From: Mansonella perstans
Taxonomy: Eukaryota; Nematoda; Chromadorea; Rhabditida; Onchocercidae
Assembly: GCA_037074765.1 (NCBI GenBank)
Contig: JBAMDO010000233.1
Coordinates: 1-64,000, forward strand
Reading direction: 5' to 3'
DNA: 64,000 nucleotides
Every line of letters starts with the position of its first letter. Within the stretch, counting starts at the first letter, position 1. The position numbers were made by a program, and so were the translations under genes. Below the pieces are notes generated by a model. The model had not been told where the DNA came from. It ran no database searches and saw only the letters and a program-made list of their open reading frames with translations. Shown here piece by piece: positions 12,814 through 25,391 of the stretch.

Positions 12814-15800
12814 CTGAAATGATTATATAAAATCGAAACTGCATCCAGTATAAAATATCAAATTCAAATTAAGTCGAAATGAGTGAAATGAAAATGTTCC
12901 ATAAGTTCTATAAAATAAATGAAATGAGCACAAATGAATGAAAAAAGGAATTGAAAAGAAATCAAATAATAATACAAAGAATTAATGGAATTAATTTAAG
13001 AAAAAAAAGTATTAAAAAAATAAATAAATAATTGGAAAAAATGTAACAGAAGAATTGAGTTTTTTCCCGCATTTCAAAATTGCAAGTTTTTCCGTTTTTC
13101 CTTGGAATACTGCGACTGCGATGAAATCGATTGTAATAAAGGCGGAGATTGACGAAAGAAATCGTTTAAGCAAAAGAAAAATTGTAGCAAATTTAATGAT
13201 TGTCCAGACTGTATTGCAAAGAAAGGAAATAAGAATAAAAGTTCAATAGGTTAAGGGACGCCGAATGAATGATTTTATTTTTACTTTCGACGACTAAATT
13301 TTGTTTAATTAAAGTTAAAGTTCCGAAAAAAATCGATAATTGAAGATTGGAAGGAAAGAAAAAATATCCTTCCATTCATACTATTTCTTAAATGATTACT
13401 TCTAGGGAGAATACAGTATCCCAATAAAATAAAAAAAGAATCGAAGTTACATTCATACAAGTTTTAAATAATTATTAAAAAACTGTTGAATATTTAAATG
13501 TGAATGAAACAAATGGGAAAAGATTTGCGTGATAATAATAGGCAAAAAGGACAAGAAAAGGTAAGGAAGTGGAACGAAAAGAGAGGGAGAGAGAGGACAA
13601 AGAAGAGAATTTCAATACAGACCTAAAAGTTAGGGTAAGAATGGTCCTGCGAATAATCTACCAGATATTGTCCAGTGGGATTTTGCTGGGTCTACCATTG
13701 CAGAAATAATACTTAAAACTAATTATGCCAGTAATTTCATTTATTTTGTTTCATTTTTTCTCGCTAAAATTCTTTAATTTTATTGTTTCAAAAGAAATTA
13801 ATATCAAAAAATGTTTTATCGTCTGAAATTGAATTGAAAATGGATGTGCTGTCTAATGTGCTAGAACAAATTGTCTTACTGCAGTAAATGGTACTTTGAC
13901 AGTCAACAATTTAAATAGTTTAAGTTATGTCAACTACTAATTTATGACATAATTAATTACTAATATTAGATTTTCTCTTGTTTTACTCTTATTTTTAAAT
14001 TTTAAACAGCTCAAGCCAATGTAATGTATTTAGCAATTTTGATTGGTTTTTTTAGCTTCGAATTGTTTAATATTATTACGATATGCGTTGTTTCAGATCA
14101 CTTTCGCAGTTACCAGAATTTACAATGATTATGTGCAAAGGAATTGAATTTTGATAAGGATAATGATTTGCTGACAATAAAAGTAGCAACAATAATAATG
14201 TTCAGGGTAATAATAATCATAAAAGTGACAACAATAATAACAATAATAATAAATAGTAATAGTGATAATAAAAGTGAAGGAGGCGAAGAGACTAAAGAGA
14301 AAAGATAAAATAGCGATAATAACAGTAATAATAATTGCAATAAGAACTACAAAGCATTTCGGTACAATTTTTAATTTTTAAGAACACTTACGAAACTATA
14401 AGTGTTATTAAAGAGTTACACGCGACATTGCTGTGCGACAAAATATTTCTATAAACAAAGAATTACTTTTATGTTTTTTGCTTACTTCTTCATTTTCTTT
14501 TGTTTAGCAAAAATTTTTTTTAATTAGCAAATGAGGCAAATTAACAAAAATTTGTTTGTTCAAAAGAAAAGAAGAAAGTGTTTTTAAAGCTAATTTAGAA
14601 AGGAGATAAGCAGGTTGTATGTTGACGATTTGCAAAAATGACAAGGTTGCTGCGCTTCATTGAAGCGGAACACGACAAACAATAAATCAACCAATATTGT
14701 GGAGGAGAAAATAATCATAATAAAACAATATGAGGATAGGGAAGAAAAGAAAATGCTTCTAAGATAATGAGAAATTGTTTAGCCAATAACAGAAATAGGA
14801 AATGACATTTCAAAAATAAATAAACTTACAACGGAAAGTTTTCCCAGTCTAATATTTTCTAAATTAAATATGCAAAGAGAACAGCGTTGTAAATATCAAG
14901 TGAAAAATACAGGGATGGTAGATTTTTTCGGCGACATTTGACAATTGAACGACGCATTTTTTTTTTTAGATCGTTACGAATTTTTTGTAGCAACATTAAA
15001 TTCAAATGACAAGTAAGAAAACCCATGTTATCAGAATGAATAATGTTAATCAAGAAATAATACTACTGTAAACAATACTATTTGGTGATACCGCCATTTC
15101 ATTTCCTCAATTTTATTGCATTCCATTTCGATCAGAGCAAAGCTTATTTTGGAGTCAATAATTTGTTAGTAACTGAATACCATGGATACATTTGAGATGC
15201 GTAAAATGTGCATTGTAAGCGTAAAATAATTTCTACTTTCATCCGTTCCTATACAACTCTTGAAAATTTTCAGAACTATTCGGCTTAAGCTGCATGGCAT
15301 TTATTAAAAAAGTTTCATTAGGAATTAAATTTTAAGTTTTAATTTGATTTTAATCTTTAGTTTTTATTTGACTACAAATCATCATAATTAGAATGATCAA
15401 ATTAATTAAAAGCTTGTGAAATAAAAATTAAATCAAAAAAGGAACAAAGTGTAATGGAAATGGTAAAATGACGAACATGAAATAATGGTCAACGAGAGGG
15501 TCATAATTATTACTGTTCCTCTTTTAAAATCTATCTTAATTTCAATTGCACTTTTGCAAGGATTTTTGCAAACAACTGCATGCGTGGCTTATGTTAGTGA
15601 ATTAAAACAAAAAAAATTCAGACATTTGAACTGTTCATCAAAAAAAAATTTGCTAACGAAGCATTATTAAATTCAAAATTTTGGATTTTTTTTTGTTAGT
15701 AAATCTAGTAAATTGATGAGAAGGACAGAGCGGAAAGAGAAAAAAGTGGAAAACAGAAAATGGAAGTAAGAGCAATTGAAAAGGAGCGAAAAGAAACGAA

Positions 15801-18800
15801 AATCTCGTCACCAGCAATGAAATGAGCTGTAATTAAAGCTTCACATATCAATTGTCATACTTGGAAGTGTAAGTGTTAACAAAATTCAGCCAAGTTCACT
15901 CATTCCTAAAAACAGTTAATTTCTTTGTCATCTTTATATAAAAAAACCGAAATTGTGGACAAGGAAAAAGGGGAGAGAAAGCGAAAGGAGGAAAGAGAAG
16001 AAGAAAAAAGGCGACATAACAAAACGCATTAAGCTAATTTTTTTCGTTACGATGACGAATAATTTTCTGATGGTACATCTATTAGCATAGCAAAGGATAT
16101 CATAGGTGGTTAATAAATCATTTATGTTTCATTTAGAGAAAAAAAAACACAAAAAATTTTTGAAATATGTTTGAATAAAATTCTGTCATTGAAATCATTG
16201 AGAAATTCTCGAAAAAAAAAATCAAATTTTCAGGTGGTTTCAGTAAAGGAAATGTTTTGGAAAAAAGAATGATGGAGGGAGAGAAAGAAAGGAACATAAA
16301 AAAGGCGAAAATAACTAGTGATAAAAAGATTTATAAAAAAATTTTTTATTCACATTGATTGAGTTATGCCATCTATCACTATAACACATCAGATAAGATG
16401 GCATTATGCGATGGCATATACATTATATAATTAGCCAAATTATTAAGTTTATTGTGCAAAAAGCAAGAACATATTTGTTATCACTGCAAATGGTGATAAA
16501 GAAATATGTGTACATCAAACAAGGTATTTAAATAAAAAAATTTTTGTTAAAATTTAACGAGCTTTAAAAGTCAAACAAAATTTTGAATATTACGTAAGAA
16601 TTGAATAAACACTGACTAAATAATAACAAAAAAAAAAATGAACAAACAGAAAAAGTATTAATTAAACGAGTTAGTTTTTTCAGATACATAAGAAGTGATT
16701 GATTTATAAAGAAAAAGGAAAGAAGTTATCATTTTTCAGTTTTTACTCTAAAAATTCTGTGAATCAAACTTATACTTACCAATGAAGAGAGATTTGATAG
16801 TGAAACCTAGTTGTTTGATTGCTTTTGCTATGTTTGCAAATTAAAATTTGGAAACTAACTAATTGCTAACTCTGACTATGAAGCTAACTGGATTACTCAT
16901 TTGCATTTTCTGCAAATCAAACAAACAGGTAGTGTCAAATGGTTTAAGAAGAAAAAGTTCAATCATTAAGTCAGTTTATTCATAAATAATAATAACGATT
17001 CTTCATATTCCTTTCATTCTTCATATTTCTTTCATTCTATTTTTTTTTGAAAAATTTTGTTTTGCATCATTTTAGATGGATTTATTTCCCTACTTTGGGA
17101 ACAATACCTATTTTCATTTCAAGCTTAACATAATTGCTTTTTTCGGTTCCTTTTTACTACAGCAATTAAAGTTTCAATCTAGCTCTCTCAGTTCAGTTTT
17201 ATCCCGAAACATTTACATCTTTTATATCTTTAAAGAAAAAGAAGCAAAAAGTACTACGAAAAAAACTTATATCATTGAACTGATGAACTATTTCATTTCA
17301 TTTGTCACCTGAACAGTCAACTATCCCAATTATCATTCAGCCTAATTTCATCGATCGAAAATCCAGATGATTCTCAAATGACACAAATAAAGTGTGAAAT
17401 GGCTTATTTTTGAATGAGAACAAGCATAGAACGGCTTTAGGATGTACGATTTGGAAAAGAAATTTGAACATCATTAAAATTAAATGAACTTGACTCTATT
17501 CTTTCTCTTCACGGTTTTTCCTTTTTTTCTCTTTCATTTTCATCCATTCGCTCATTCCCTCTTGTTTCATTTGAATGTGAACTAGCAATTAGTGGCGCAA
17601 TCGAATCTTTTACCTTTTCAAGAACAGCATTTTCAATTGCAAACTAAATTATTACCGCTAATGCTTTTGCTAATTTAACTATCTGTTAGAAATTTCAGTT
17701 TATCTAAATTGTAGAGAGAAGGAGAGAGAGAGGAATAAAGTTAGAGAAGGAAGAAATGTCTTATTGTATTAATAATTAATTGAGAGGTAAAAAAAGCATT
17801 GAAATAGGTTTTCAATTTTTTCCGAAAGGAGCAGATTTTAGAAAAGAGATCTCTTTATAATTTGAAATTTAATCATTTTGTCCACTAAATGGTAGTTTGA
17901 AATTATTTTTCAAAACGATTTAAATTTATTGTTTGCACACCAATGAATTTTTCAACAGATTTTTCTTTCTCTTTTTTATTTACATATTTTGTCAGTGCCA
18001 ATTAAGTGATTTATTGGCTTTAATTTAAACTTTGGTTCTAATACTGCTTTGCTTCTCCATGAATTGTTGGAATAAAAGATCTCTTAGATCAACTTACTTC
18101 TTTCTTTAATCATATTAATTGAAATAATATGGGAGTGCAATTAGCACAAAGACAATGATTAGAAAATAATTAGCGCAAGATACGTTGAGCAACAAAAGTT
18201 AGTTCAAATTTAATTCTAACACTCTTCTCGTAAATTCATTACATACAAATGTGACTTTCAAACTGTTGAAAATATTTTGCAATCCTTGAATCTTTTCAGC
18301 TACTTGAGTGTCCTACAATGCAATGTTTTCCGCACACGATGATTAGCGTGTTACAGCAATAGTGTAGCATTATCAGCACTGCACCTTAACCTTTTCATAT
18401 TTTTTGTTAAAAAAGGGAAATATAATCGTCGAGTTGGAAAATACTTGCTGAAAAATATTATATGTGATCAAGAGAGCGAAAATTATTATTGTAAACATTA
18501 CTTGTAATTCAATAATATTTTATTTTAATATCTTTACAAATTGAAATTTGAAAAATTTCAAAGGAACTGGCTATGAAACTATTTTTTTTTTTTTTTTTTT
18601 TTTTAGCACGCTTTATCACTTTTTGCTTCATTTTAAAAATAAAAGATATTATTAAAAAAGTATAAATCGTATTTGTCATTATGAAACTAGTGAAAGAATC
18701 ACAGCGATGATTCTGGTGTCGGCAAATAATAAATGTAAAGTTGAAAAACTCATTTGAAATGCTGAAGCTGCCAAATTTAAGTAAAATATTCATCCTCCTT

Positions 18801-19432
18801 TTCCTATCAAACAACACATCTAAGATTTCCTTCCACTGTTATTCACTTGTTTTTGAGTAAAAAAAAAAAAAAAATTGACCCACTTTTATATTTAAAATAA
18901 AAGCTCTTTCTGATGACTATTTTTTAATAGATTAACTAAGTGAAATTGAATTTGATCGATTAATTTAGTCAAGTTGCACTTGATCAACTAACTTGGTTTC
19001 TTTAAATTTAATCTCATTTAAAATTCGTTTACTTATTTCTTCACTCATTTCATTAATTTATTCCATATCTGATTGGACTTCTAAAACAGAACATACAAAA
19101 CAACAAATCAAAAATGATCCAGAAATGGCAGATGCAATACTGAAAACTTCAAAAATAAACTCCCATCCAATAATTTTAATATTTATTCAAATAGTGAATT
19201 ATAAGATCAAAAACAGGACATTTTTATGAATTTTTTAATGACCTAGCATTTGAAAGATATTAGGAAGAAAATTAAAATTCTGTTTTTTTTCAATTTAAAC
19301 ATTTTCCGATAGGAAAGAAAAGGTGGAGAAAAAGTGCAGAAAATTATGCATGCAATTTGAAATTCAAAATGAAAAAAGAAACTACAAAATTTAGTCCGAA
19401 ATTGAAATTGGGAATTTAGAAAATTTTTGGTA
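12814..19432. other. Gene-poor stretch with a few coding-like islands
   Basis: About 6.6 kb is dominated by poly(A/T) tracts, ATT-rich simple sequence (around 14200-14340) and purine-rich runs (around 13540-13610, 15960-16020 and 17710-17750). Three short, slightly less AT-rich islands look coding-like but could not be linked into a gene: 13640-13710, 14630-14690 and 18300-18360. A 61-codon open frame at 15485-15670 starts with a hydrophobic leader, but nothing else supports it. Confidence 0.5.
18582..18604. repeat. Poly(T)23 tract
   Basis: Twenty-three consecutive T residues are seen. The length is likely to be unstable or sequencing-limited. Many shorter homopolymers surround it. Confidence 0.9.
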
Positions 19433-20399
19433 ATGTTTGTCCACAATCTTTTCGGTTACAATAGACGTGGTAAGTTATTCCTGATCGTTTTCCGAAATAA
19501 TAAATATTTATGCGACCTAACTGTTAAACTGGAATAATGTAGTCGTTTAAATACTATAATACTAAATGACTAAATAAATTTATTAGAAATGAAAAAAAAG
19601 AGAGAGAGAAAAAATGGAAAGACAGAAAAAAGACATTTTAATCTAAGCAAAAAGACAGCAGAGCAATTATGATCAAGAACAATTTTTTTTTTTTTCGTTT
19701 TAAAACAAAACATGAACAAAATATTATAATTTGTTGAAAACAATAACTGAAAATTAATTTCGAAATTTCTTAAGAATTTAAAAAACATAGCAAAAAAATT
19801 TTGCGAAGGCATTGTGAGAGGTAAGAAAGAGAGGGAAAAAGACAAAAAAGAAAAAGATGAGAAAAATAATAAAAAGATTGGAGAGAAGAAAAAAACGATG
19901 AAATGACTGGAAAAAGAGTGAACTCTTTAGTACTATTCATTAGCACTTATTGCTTTTCATAATAATAGCAAAATTTTCATTCCTAATGATGCTTACCATT
20001 GGATATAAAGGGAATAATTGCTATGAACAATCTGAATTGGCGAGAAAATCTATGCTTCAATAATAAATAACTCAGCTAAATTAAAAATAAATCACGGCGG
20101 AAACAGGAAGAAAGATTACACTGGAAGTAAGTAGAGGTTAATTTTAATGAAATCAAATAAAATCCGTTTAAATTTTTAATAATGTCCACTGGAAGATAAA
20201 AATCACTTCCACATTTGGTAATATTTTATGATTTGCATTAGAAAGCAATAACTGAAATAATCTTTTTTTTTGCTTTTTTATCAATTTAAAGTTATTATTA
20301 AATTAAGATAAAAAATTATTACCAAAAAATTGCTATTTTCCTTGCGTCATCATTTCAAAATTATCGAAATTATGCGAGAGACAGATATTGACTAGAACA

Positions 20400-20433
20400 A
20401 ATGATAAGATCGATGACAATCGACCTTATCATT
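20400..20433. repeat. 15-bp imperfect inverted repeat, 4-nt loop
   Basis: The left arm AATGATAAGATCGAT (20400-20414) pairs with the right arm (20419-20433) with one mismatch around a GACA loop. It lies about 580 bp before the DDX47 start, inside the apparent intron of the candidate upstream transcript. The stem is too short for a microRNA precursor. Confidence 0.85.
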
Positions 20434-20503
20434 CAATTATCATGCATCATTTTATTCTAGAAAATTGATATACCTAGCAGAGAGAAAAATGTTTTGAAAA
20501 GAT

Positions 20504-20523
20504 TCCGAGATTTTCATCTCGGA
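20504..20523. repeat. 7-bp perfect hairpin TCCGAGA/TCTCGGA
   Basis: The arms at 20504-20510 and 20517-20523 flank a six-base loop (TTTTCA). This is the second hairpin within 125 bp, just before the TTTTCAG acceptor at 20560. Confidence 0.8.
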
Positions 20524-21011
20524 TTTCATCATTGTTGCAAACTAAACCTGATATTTTCAGGAGTGGCATAACTATACTGTGAGGAAATTCGGAATGCATT
20601 CATCTGGGACGGGAGATACGGTGTTGTTTTAGCTTTTTAATCTTTGAAGGAGAGGGTTTTAAAAATTTACAATATAAAATACTCCTAACATTTCTTTTAT
20701 TGTTTGGTTTTCCGTTATTGCTTATTGCCAGATCGGTGTTATATTATGGAGCAGTACAGTAGTAGTGTAGCATTAAATAATATAATATAATGACAATAGG
20801 GTCTGGTATTTTCGTTTGAAAGCAGATTGCTTTATGGGAAAGTATGATGTTGTGCTATTGAGAAGCATATATTGAGGTTGTTGAAGAATAAATTTTATTG
20901 AAAAGTATATTAAATTGTTGGAAATATTGTTGCATTATCGCTAAGTGCACTGCAATATTTTATAGCCACTCATTTAAATCGAACGGAAATAGAAAAAAAA
21001 ATAGTTGCATT

Positions 21012-24000
21012 ATGTCGGATTCATCATCGGATGAGGATGATGTAGTACCAACACAGTCAATTGAGGAGCAGGATGACAACATAACATTCCAGAAATTGGT
21101 GAGCATTCTTACCATTCATTCAGATATTTTCTTATTCGTTGGAATTATAACATTACTTGTTATTTTTATCTTGTTCATTGTGAGCCATGCACAGACGCAA
21201 TCTTTTTCCTACCGCTCTTTGAATGCCTTTGAGAATTTCGCGATCAGTATCCTTTGTTAAATCATGTAATTATCAAGAGGTCAGTGAATTAGGGCGCACT
21301 TTTATTGTTCTGCTTTCAGAGATCGTTTTTATTTTCAGGGTGTAGCGGATGTTCTCTGTGAAGCATGCGATCGCTTAAATTGGAAGAAACCTACGAAAAT
21401 CCAAATTGCAGCTCTACCACATGCATTTAAAAAGCGTGATATAATTGGTCTTGCTGAAACTGGGTAAATTTGTTTCCTATTTTTATTCAGGAATATGAAG
21501 CAGAAAAAAGTTTTGCGCCACTGTTAACAAATATCATTCTCCGCTTGAGATATTCTTTTAACATCGCATGCGAATAATCCAGTCTTCTTAACACAAGGAA
21601 GAATATTGAAGTTTTTTTCTGCTAACTACCGATACAAAGACAACGAAGTGAACTATGATCATGTTAAGAAAGATAATCCAAACCCATTTAAGATGCAAGT
21701 GGGAAAAAGCAAAAATACTAGTTAATTCAAGTTTTACATCTGCATTTATAAATGTTGAGGAAATTTAGATCTGGAAAAACTGCTGCATTTGCAATACCGA
21801 TATTGCAAGCTTTACTTGAAACTCCACAGAAATTATTTGCTCTCGTTCTTACCCCAACCAGAGAATTAGCTTTTCAAATCGGCGAACAGTTTGAAGCATT
21901 AGGTGCTTCTATTGGAATTCTTATCGGTATGTACTTTAAATTATTTTCTTGAAGTCTCCTAAAGGTGATCTTATTTCATGTCCTAAAGGTGATCTTATTT
22001 CATGCTTTTTCAGCCGTGATTGTGGGCGGTGTAGATACAGTGACGCAGTCATTAGCTCTTGCGAAACGTCCCCATGTCATAGTTGGTGAGTTTTAAGCTC
22101 TCATCATTTACGTTTCTTTTTTTTTCACAAATTTGCAAATTTTGGCCCAAATTTAAGCCAAACTTACTAGCTATTCATATTTTAACATTAGATAATGAAT
22201 GAACCGATGCTTTCTAGCCACACCTGGTCGATTGGTGGATCATTTAGAAAACACAAGAGGTTTCAATTTGCGGGCATTGAAATATTTGGTGATGGATGAA
22301 GCTGATCGCATTTTGAATATGGATTTTGAAGTGGAATTGGAGAAAATCTTAAAAGTTATCCCAAAGGAGAGAAGGACATATTTGTATTCGGCTACGATGA
22401 CCAAGAAAGTTAGTCTTAAAGCGCAAAATCATTCAGCAGCTCTCTTTTTCTCTCTTTCTCTTCGTCAATTCCAATTTTTATGACGCTGTCGCTTGTCGAT
22501 TGTAACTGTTTCAAGTCTAGTTTTGCGAAAGTTTCAGTCTAATTTTCGAAAATTCGTTTCTTTTATCCGCATATAGCATCTCTATCGGGAGGTCATATTC
22601 TCCTTTGATATTACTTGGCTACTTGATAGCCACTTTAAGAGTGTCTGAATTATAATAGCATAGTAACACGGGTTCTCTTAAACAGAAAAAATTAATAAAT
22701 ATCAGCCTGTTGAATGGGTTATTTGTAAATTGTGCTTCTTTGATTTCAGTTCAGTTCCGTTGCTTTAACGTAAATTTTATCATATTTCTGCTCAAAAGAG
22801 ATGTAATTTTCCAATTTCAGGTAGCCAAACTAGAACGTGCTTCGCTCAGTGATCCGATCAGAATAGAAGTCAGCTCAAAGTATCAAACTGTTGATAAGTT
22901 GAAACAATATTACATCTTCATCCCACATAAATACAAAGTAATTGTTTGGTTTCAAAACTTCAAGCAGGAAAAAAAAATTAACCAATCACAAAATAACGAA
23001 AGAAGCCGATCATAGAACATTAAAGAGAGCTTTTCGTTTAATCGATGTTGTTACAGGAGGCCTATCTTGTTTATACATTAAATGAAATGGCCGGACAGAC
23101 AGCAATAGTGTTTTGTTCCACATGTGCATCGGCTTTAAGAATTGCGTTAATGCTGCGGAAACTTGGTTTTGGGGCTGTTCCTTTGCATGGCCAAATGAGT
23201 CAGGTGAACTATCAGGAATTAATATTTTTTCATGTTATTTAGTTTGCGACTGATTTACGATCATTTTGGGAAAAAACTCGAATTTAAAATATTCAGAAAA
23301 TATATCAGATGCCAATTATAGGCGAAGCGGCTGGGTTCGTTAAACAAATTCAAAAGTAAAGCTTCTACAATTCTTGTTTGTACCGATGTTGCATCAAGAG
23401 GTAACAGTTTAGAAGTGAAGCTTTTTAGTAGAGAATAATGTTTGTGTACATATGAGCTTTTGCATATTGAGTCGTAATATCAGCATATCTCATTATTATG
23501 CCACACTGTCATACAAAAATATTGAGAATAGTTATGGATAAATGAATGACACGCTTTAAAATTACGTTCTCATCATTTTCTATTTCTCTTTTAGTTTAAT
23601 TAATTTATTATTTAAATGAAATTATTTCTGATTCATTTTTTGCGAGAAGTTAGCATTGCCACTTTTTCCGTGAACTTCTATAAATATTGTACTTTCGTAT
23701 ACTTTGATAATGGATCGGTCTTTCATAACGAATAGAACTCCAACTGTTTTATAGCATTACATTTGATCCTGCATTACTTCTAAATATAGTTGTATTTCCT
23801 AACATTAATTCACATTATGCTTCAATTTCTTCCATTTGACCTCCTCTTTATCTTCATGTGACGCATTGCATTTTGAATAGTTGCGATTTTTACATTGATA
23901 AGATCTGGATATCACTAGTGTATACCATTGCTAGTTGAGTACTTTGTTTTTTTGATCTTGCCGAAACAAAGATAAATTATAGGTCTTGATATACCACATG

Positions 24001-24725
24001 TTGATTTGGTGTTAAATTATGATGTTCCCACGCAGTCCAAGGATTATGTTCATCGTGTTGGTCGTACCGCTCGCGCTGGTCGATCCGGTGTTGCCGTAAC
24101 GTTCGTTACACAGTACGATGTTGAAGTTGGTTATTTATTTTAAGTAATTCCTGAAGCAGGCATGGGTTCATGAGTTTAGCAGATCCTTTTATCATTTCTT
24201 TCAGATTAGGAAATTGATTCTACCAATCTACGACTTGTGTTTTGCTTCTATTTTTACAATGAACATTGCTAGTTTAATTCTGTTTTTAAAATTTTTTTAT
24301 TTTGTTTCATCTGACGGCGCAATTCCATATCATAGCTTTAGTTTTCTATCGTCTTGTTATTCAGATTTATCAAAGGATCGAGCATCTGATTAGCAAGAAA
24401 CTTCCACTTTTCGAAACAGTAGAGAATGATGTAATGTTACTTCTGGAAAGAGTTGAGGAAGCTCAGAAACTGGCGAAGCAGGTTTGTGTGATCATCAAAA
24501 ATTTGAAAGTGGTGAAAAATATATAACTTGATGCAGTCAGAAAGTCCAATATCAAATATATAATTTAAGGAAATGAAGGAGATGGAGGAAAGGAAAGGCA
24601 AGAAAAGAAAACAGTTTGATGACAATGATGATGATGAAGTGAACGATGCAGAGGAAAGCAGTACTTTTAGAAAAAAACTGAAGCAAAAGCAGAAAGGAAC
24701 TCAAAATGGAAGAAAGAAATTCTGA
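21012..24725 (+). CDS. DDX47: DEAD-box ATP-dependent RNA helicase DDX47 (yeast Rrp3 family)
   Basis: There are eleven exons in consistent phase: 21012-21098, 21339-21463, 21769-21926, 22014-22085, 22218-22408, 22821-22937, 23057-23203, 23322-23400, 23983-24125, 24365-24481 and 24570-24725. They give 463 aa, against about 455 for the human protein. An acidic N-terminus ([10 protein letters not shown]) precedes the helicase core. The Q motif lies around residue 51, AETGSGKT at 68-75, PTRELA in exon 3, TPGR at 149-152, DEAD at 174-177, SAT at 205-207, ASRGLD in exons 8-9 and [11 protein letters not shown] at 349-359. All catalytic motifs are intact. The C-terminus is Lys/Glu-rich ([20 protein letters not shown]), typical of a nucleolar protein. 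In known orthologues the enzyme unwinds RNA during 18S rRNA maturation. Phrases such as [20 protein letters not shown] and [17 protein letters not shown] are diagnostic of DDX47. Intron 3 carries a 24-bp tandem duplication. Confidence 0.96.
21957..22004. repeat. Perfect 24-bp tandem duplication in DDX47 intron 3
   Basis: Two identical 24-nt units (21957-21980 and 21981-22004) start TCCTAAAGGTGATC. They lie 30 nt after the exon 3 donor and end 9 nt before exon 4. Perfect identity suggests a recent duplication or a polymorphic site. Confidence 0.95.
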
Positions 24726-25094
24726 TATTCTAAAGGGCATTGTTAACTTGTCGAAGTTGGTTTCACAAGTATTTTCTTACTTGTCGAAGTTGATTTTAAC
24801 GGAGTAGTTTATCCATTTGAAGAGGTACCATATCCTGTTTTTTTCCATTTCCATGGAATCACCAATACTGTTATTTTTTGTTGATAAGGATTAGTTGCTT
24901 GACATCAGCAAATGCTTTTATTTTACCATTTTTAGGAAAACGCCTTATTCTTTTTCAAATCTTTGCATTTTATATATTATTGATTTTTGTTCCTTACTGC
25001 AAATGAAATAACGTATTGTAACTATTTTCCAGTATATATCAATGGAAGAAATCTATTATCTAACTTAATATGCTATTTAATTGTTAGTGACCGT

Positions 25095-25391
25095 ATGACT
25101 GCACGCCGTTATAACTCGTTAATATCCGGCAGTCAAATTCCGGGCTTTAATAGCCTTTTTTGGGAAACTGGCTTTAGCTTGCAAAAAAGTTTCCAACCGT
25201 AGTTGGTTATTAGGGGATATCACGAAGTTAGAGACAGCAACGATTTAAAAAATAATTATGGTAGTTTCAGTGAAATGTCGATAAGGTTTTCATGCCAAGA
25301 ATCCATTAGTTTATCGCTGAGTGAGCTAAGGAAATTGTCTATTCATAAATCGTTTTATAATTTCCGCTTATATCAGAACAGTAGATTGTAA
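25095..25391 (+). CDS. Small two-exon protein (74 aa) just downstream of DDX47
   Basis: The exons are 25095-25198 and 25271-25391, separated by a 72-nt intron (GTAGTT...TTTCAG). Without splicing, an in-frame TAG at 25200-25202 would end the protein. Removing the intron keeps the frame (CC|T) and gives MTARRYNSLISGSQIPGFNS at the start and SELRKLSIHKSFYNFRLYQN near the end. The composition is Ser/Leu/Arg-rich, with no signal peptide or membrane segment. I recognise no family. The start follows an acceptor-like TTGTTAG at 25081-25087 and lies 370 bp behind the DDX47 stop on the same strand, as expected for a downstream cistron of a trans-spliced operon. The frame is also open upstream to 24987, so an earlier start is possible. 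Confidence 0.4.

Larger units (their letters stand above)
19433..20632 (+). other. Candidate spliced transcript upstream of DDX47
   Basis: Three plus-strand segments are bounded by unusually good splice sites. The first is 19433-19469 (ATG...CGTG, then GTAAGT), the second 20076-20126 (after ACTCAG, then GTAAGT), and the third starts at 20561 (after ATTTTCAG). In phase they encode a short product of about 32 residues (MFVHNLFGYNRR, then AKLKINHGGNRKKDYTG), ending soon after 20561. The third segment is also open in a different frame to a stop at 20632 (EWHNYTVRKFGMHSSGTGDT). It could be a small gene, the end of an upstream gene, or 5' untranslated exons of DDX47. I do not recognise a family in either reading. 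Confidence 0.3.

Noticed and set aside
14110..14340. Leu/Ile-rich 76-codon minus frame
   Set aside because: It is generated by ATT/AAT simple sequence.
15485..15670. 61-codon frame with hydrophobic leader (MVNERVIIITVPLLKSILIS)
   Set aside because: It has no splice context, no family resemblance and AT-driven composition in its second half; a hydrophobic start alone is common by chance.
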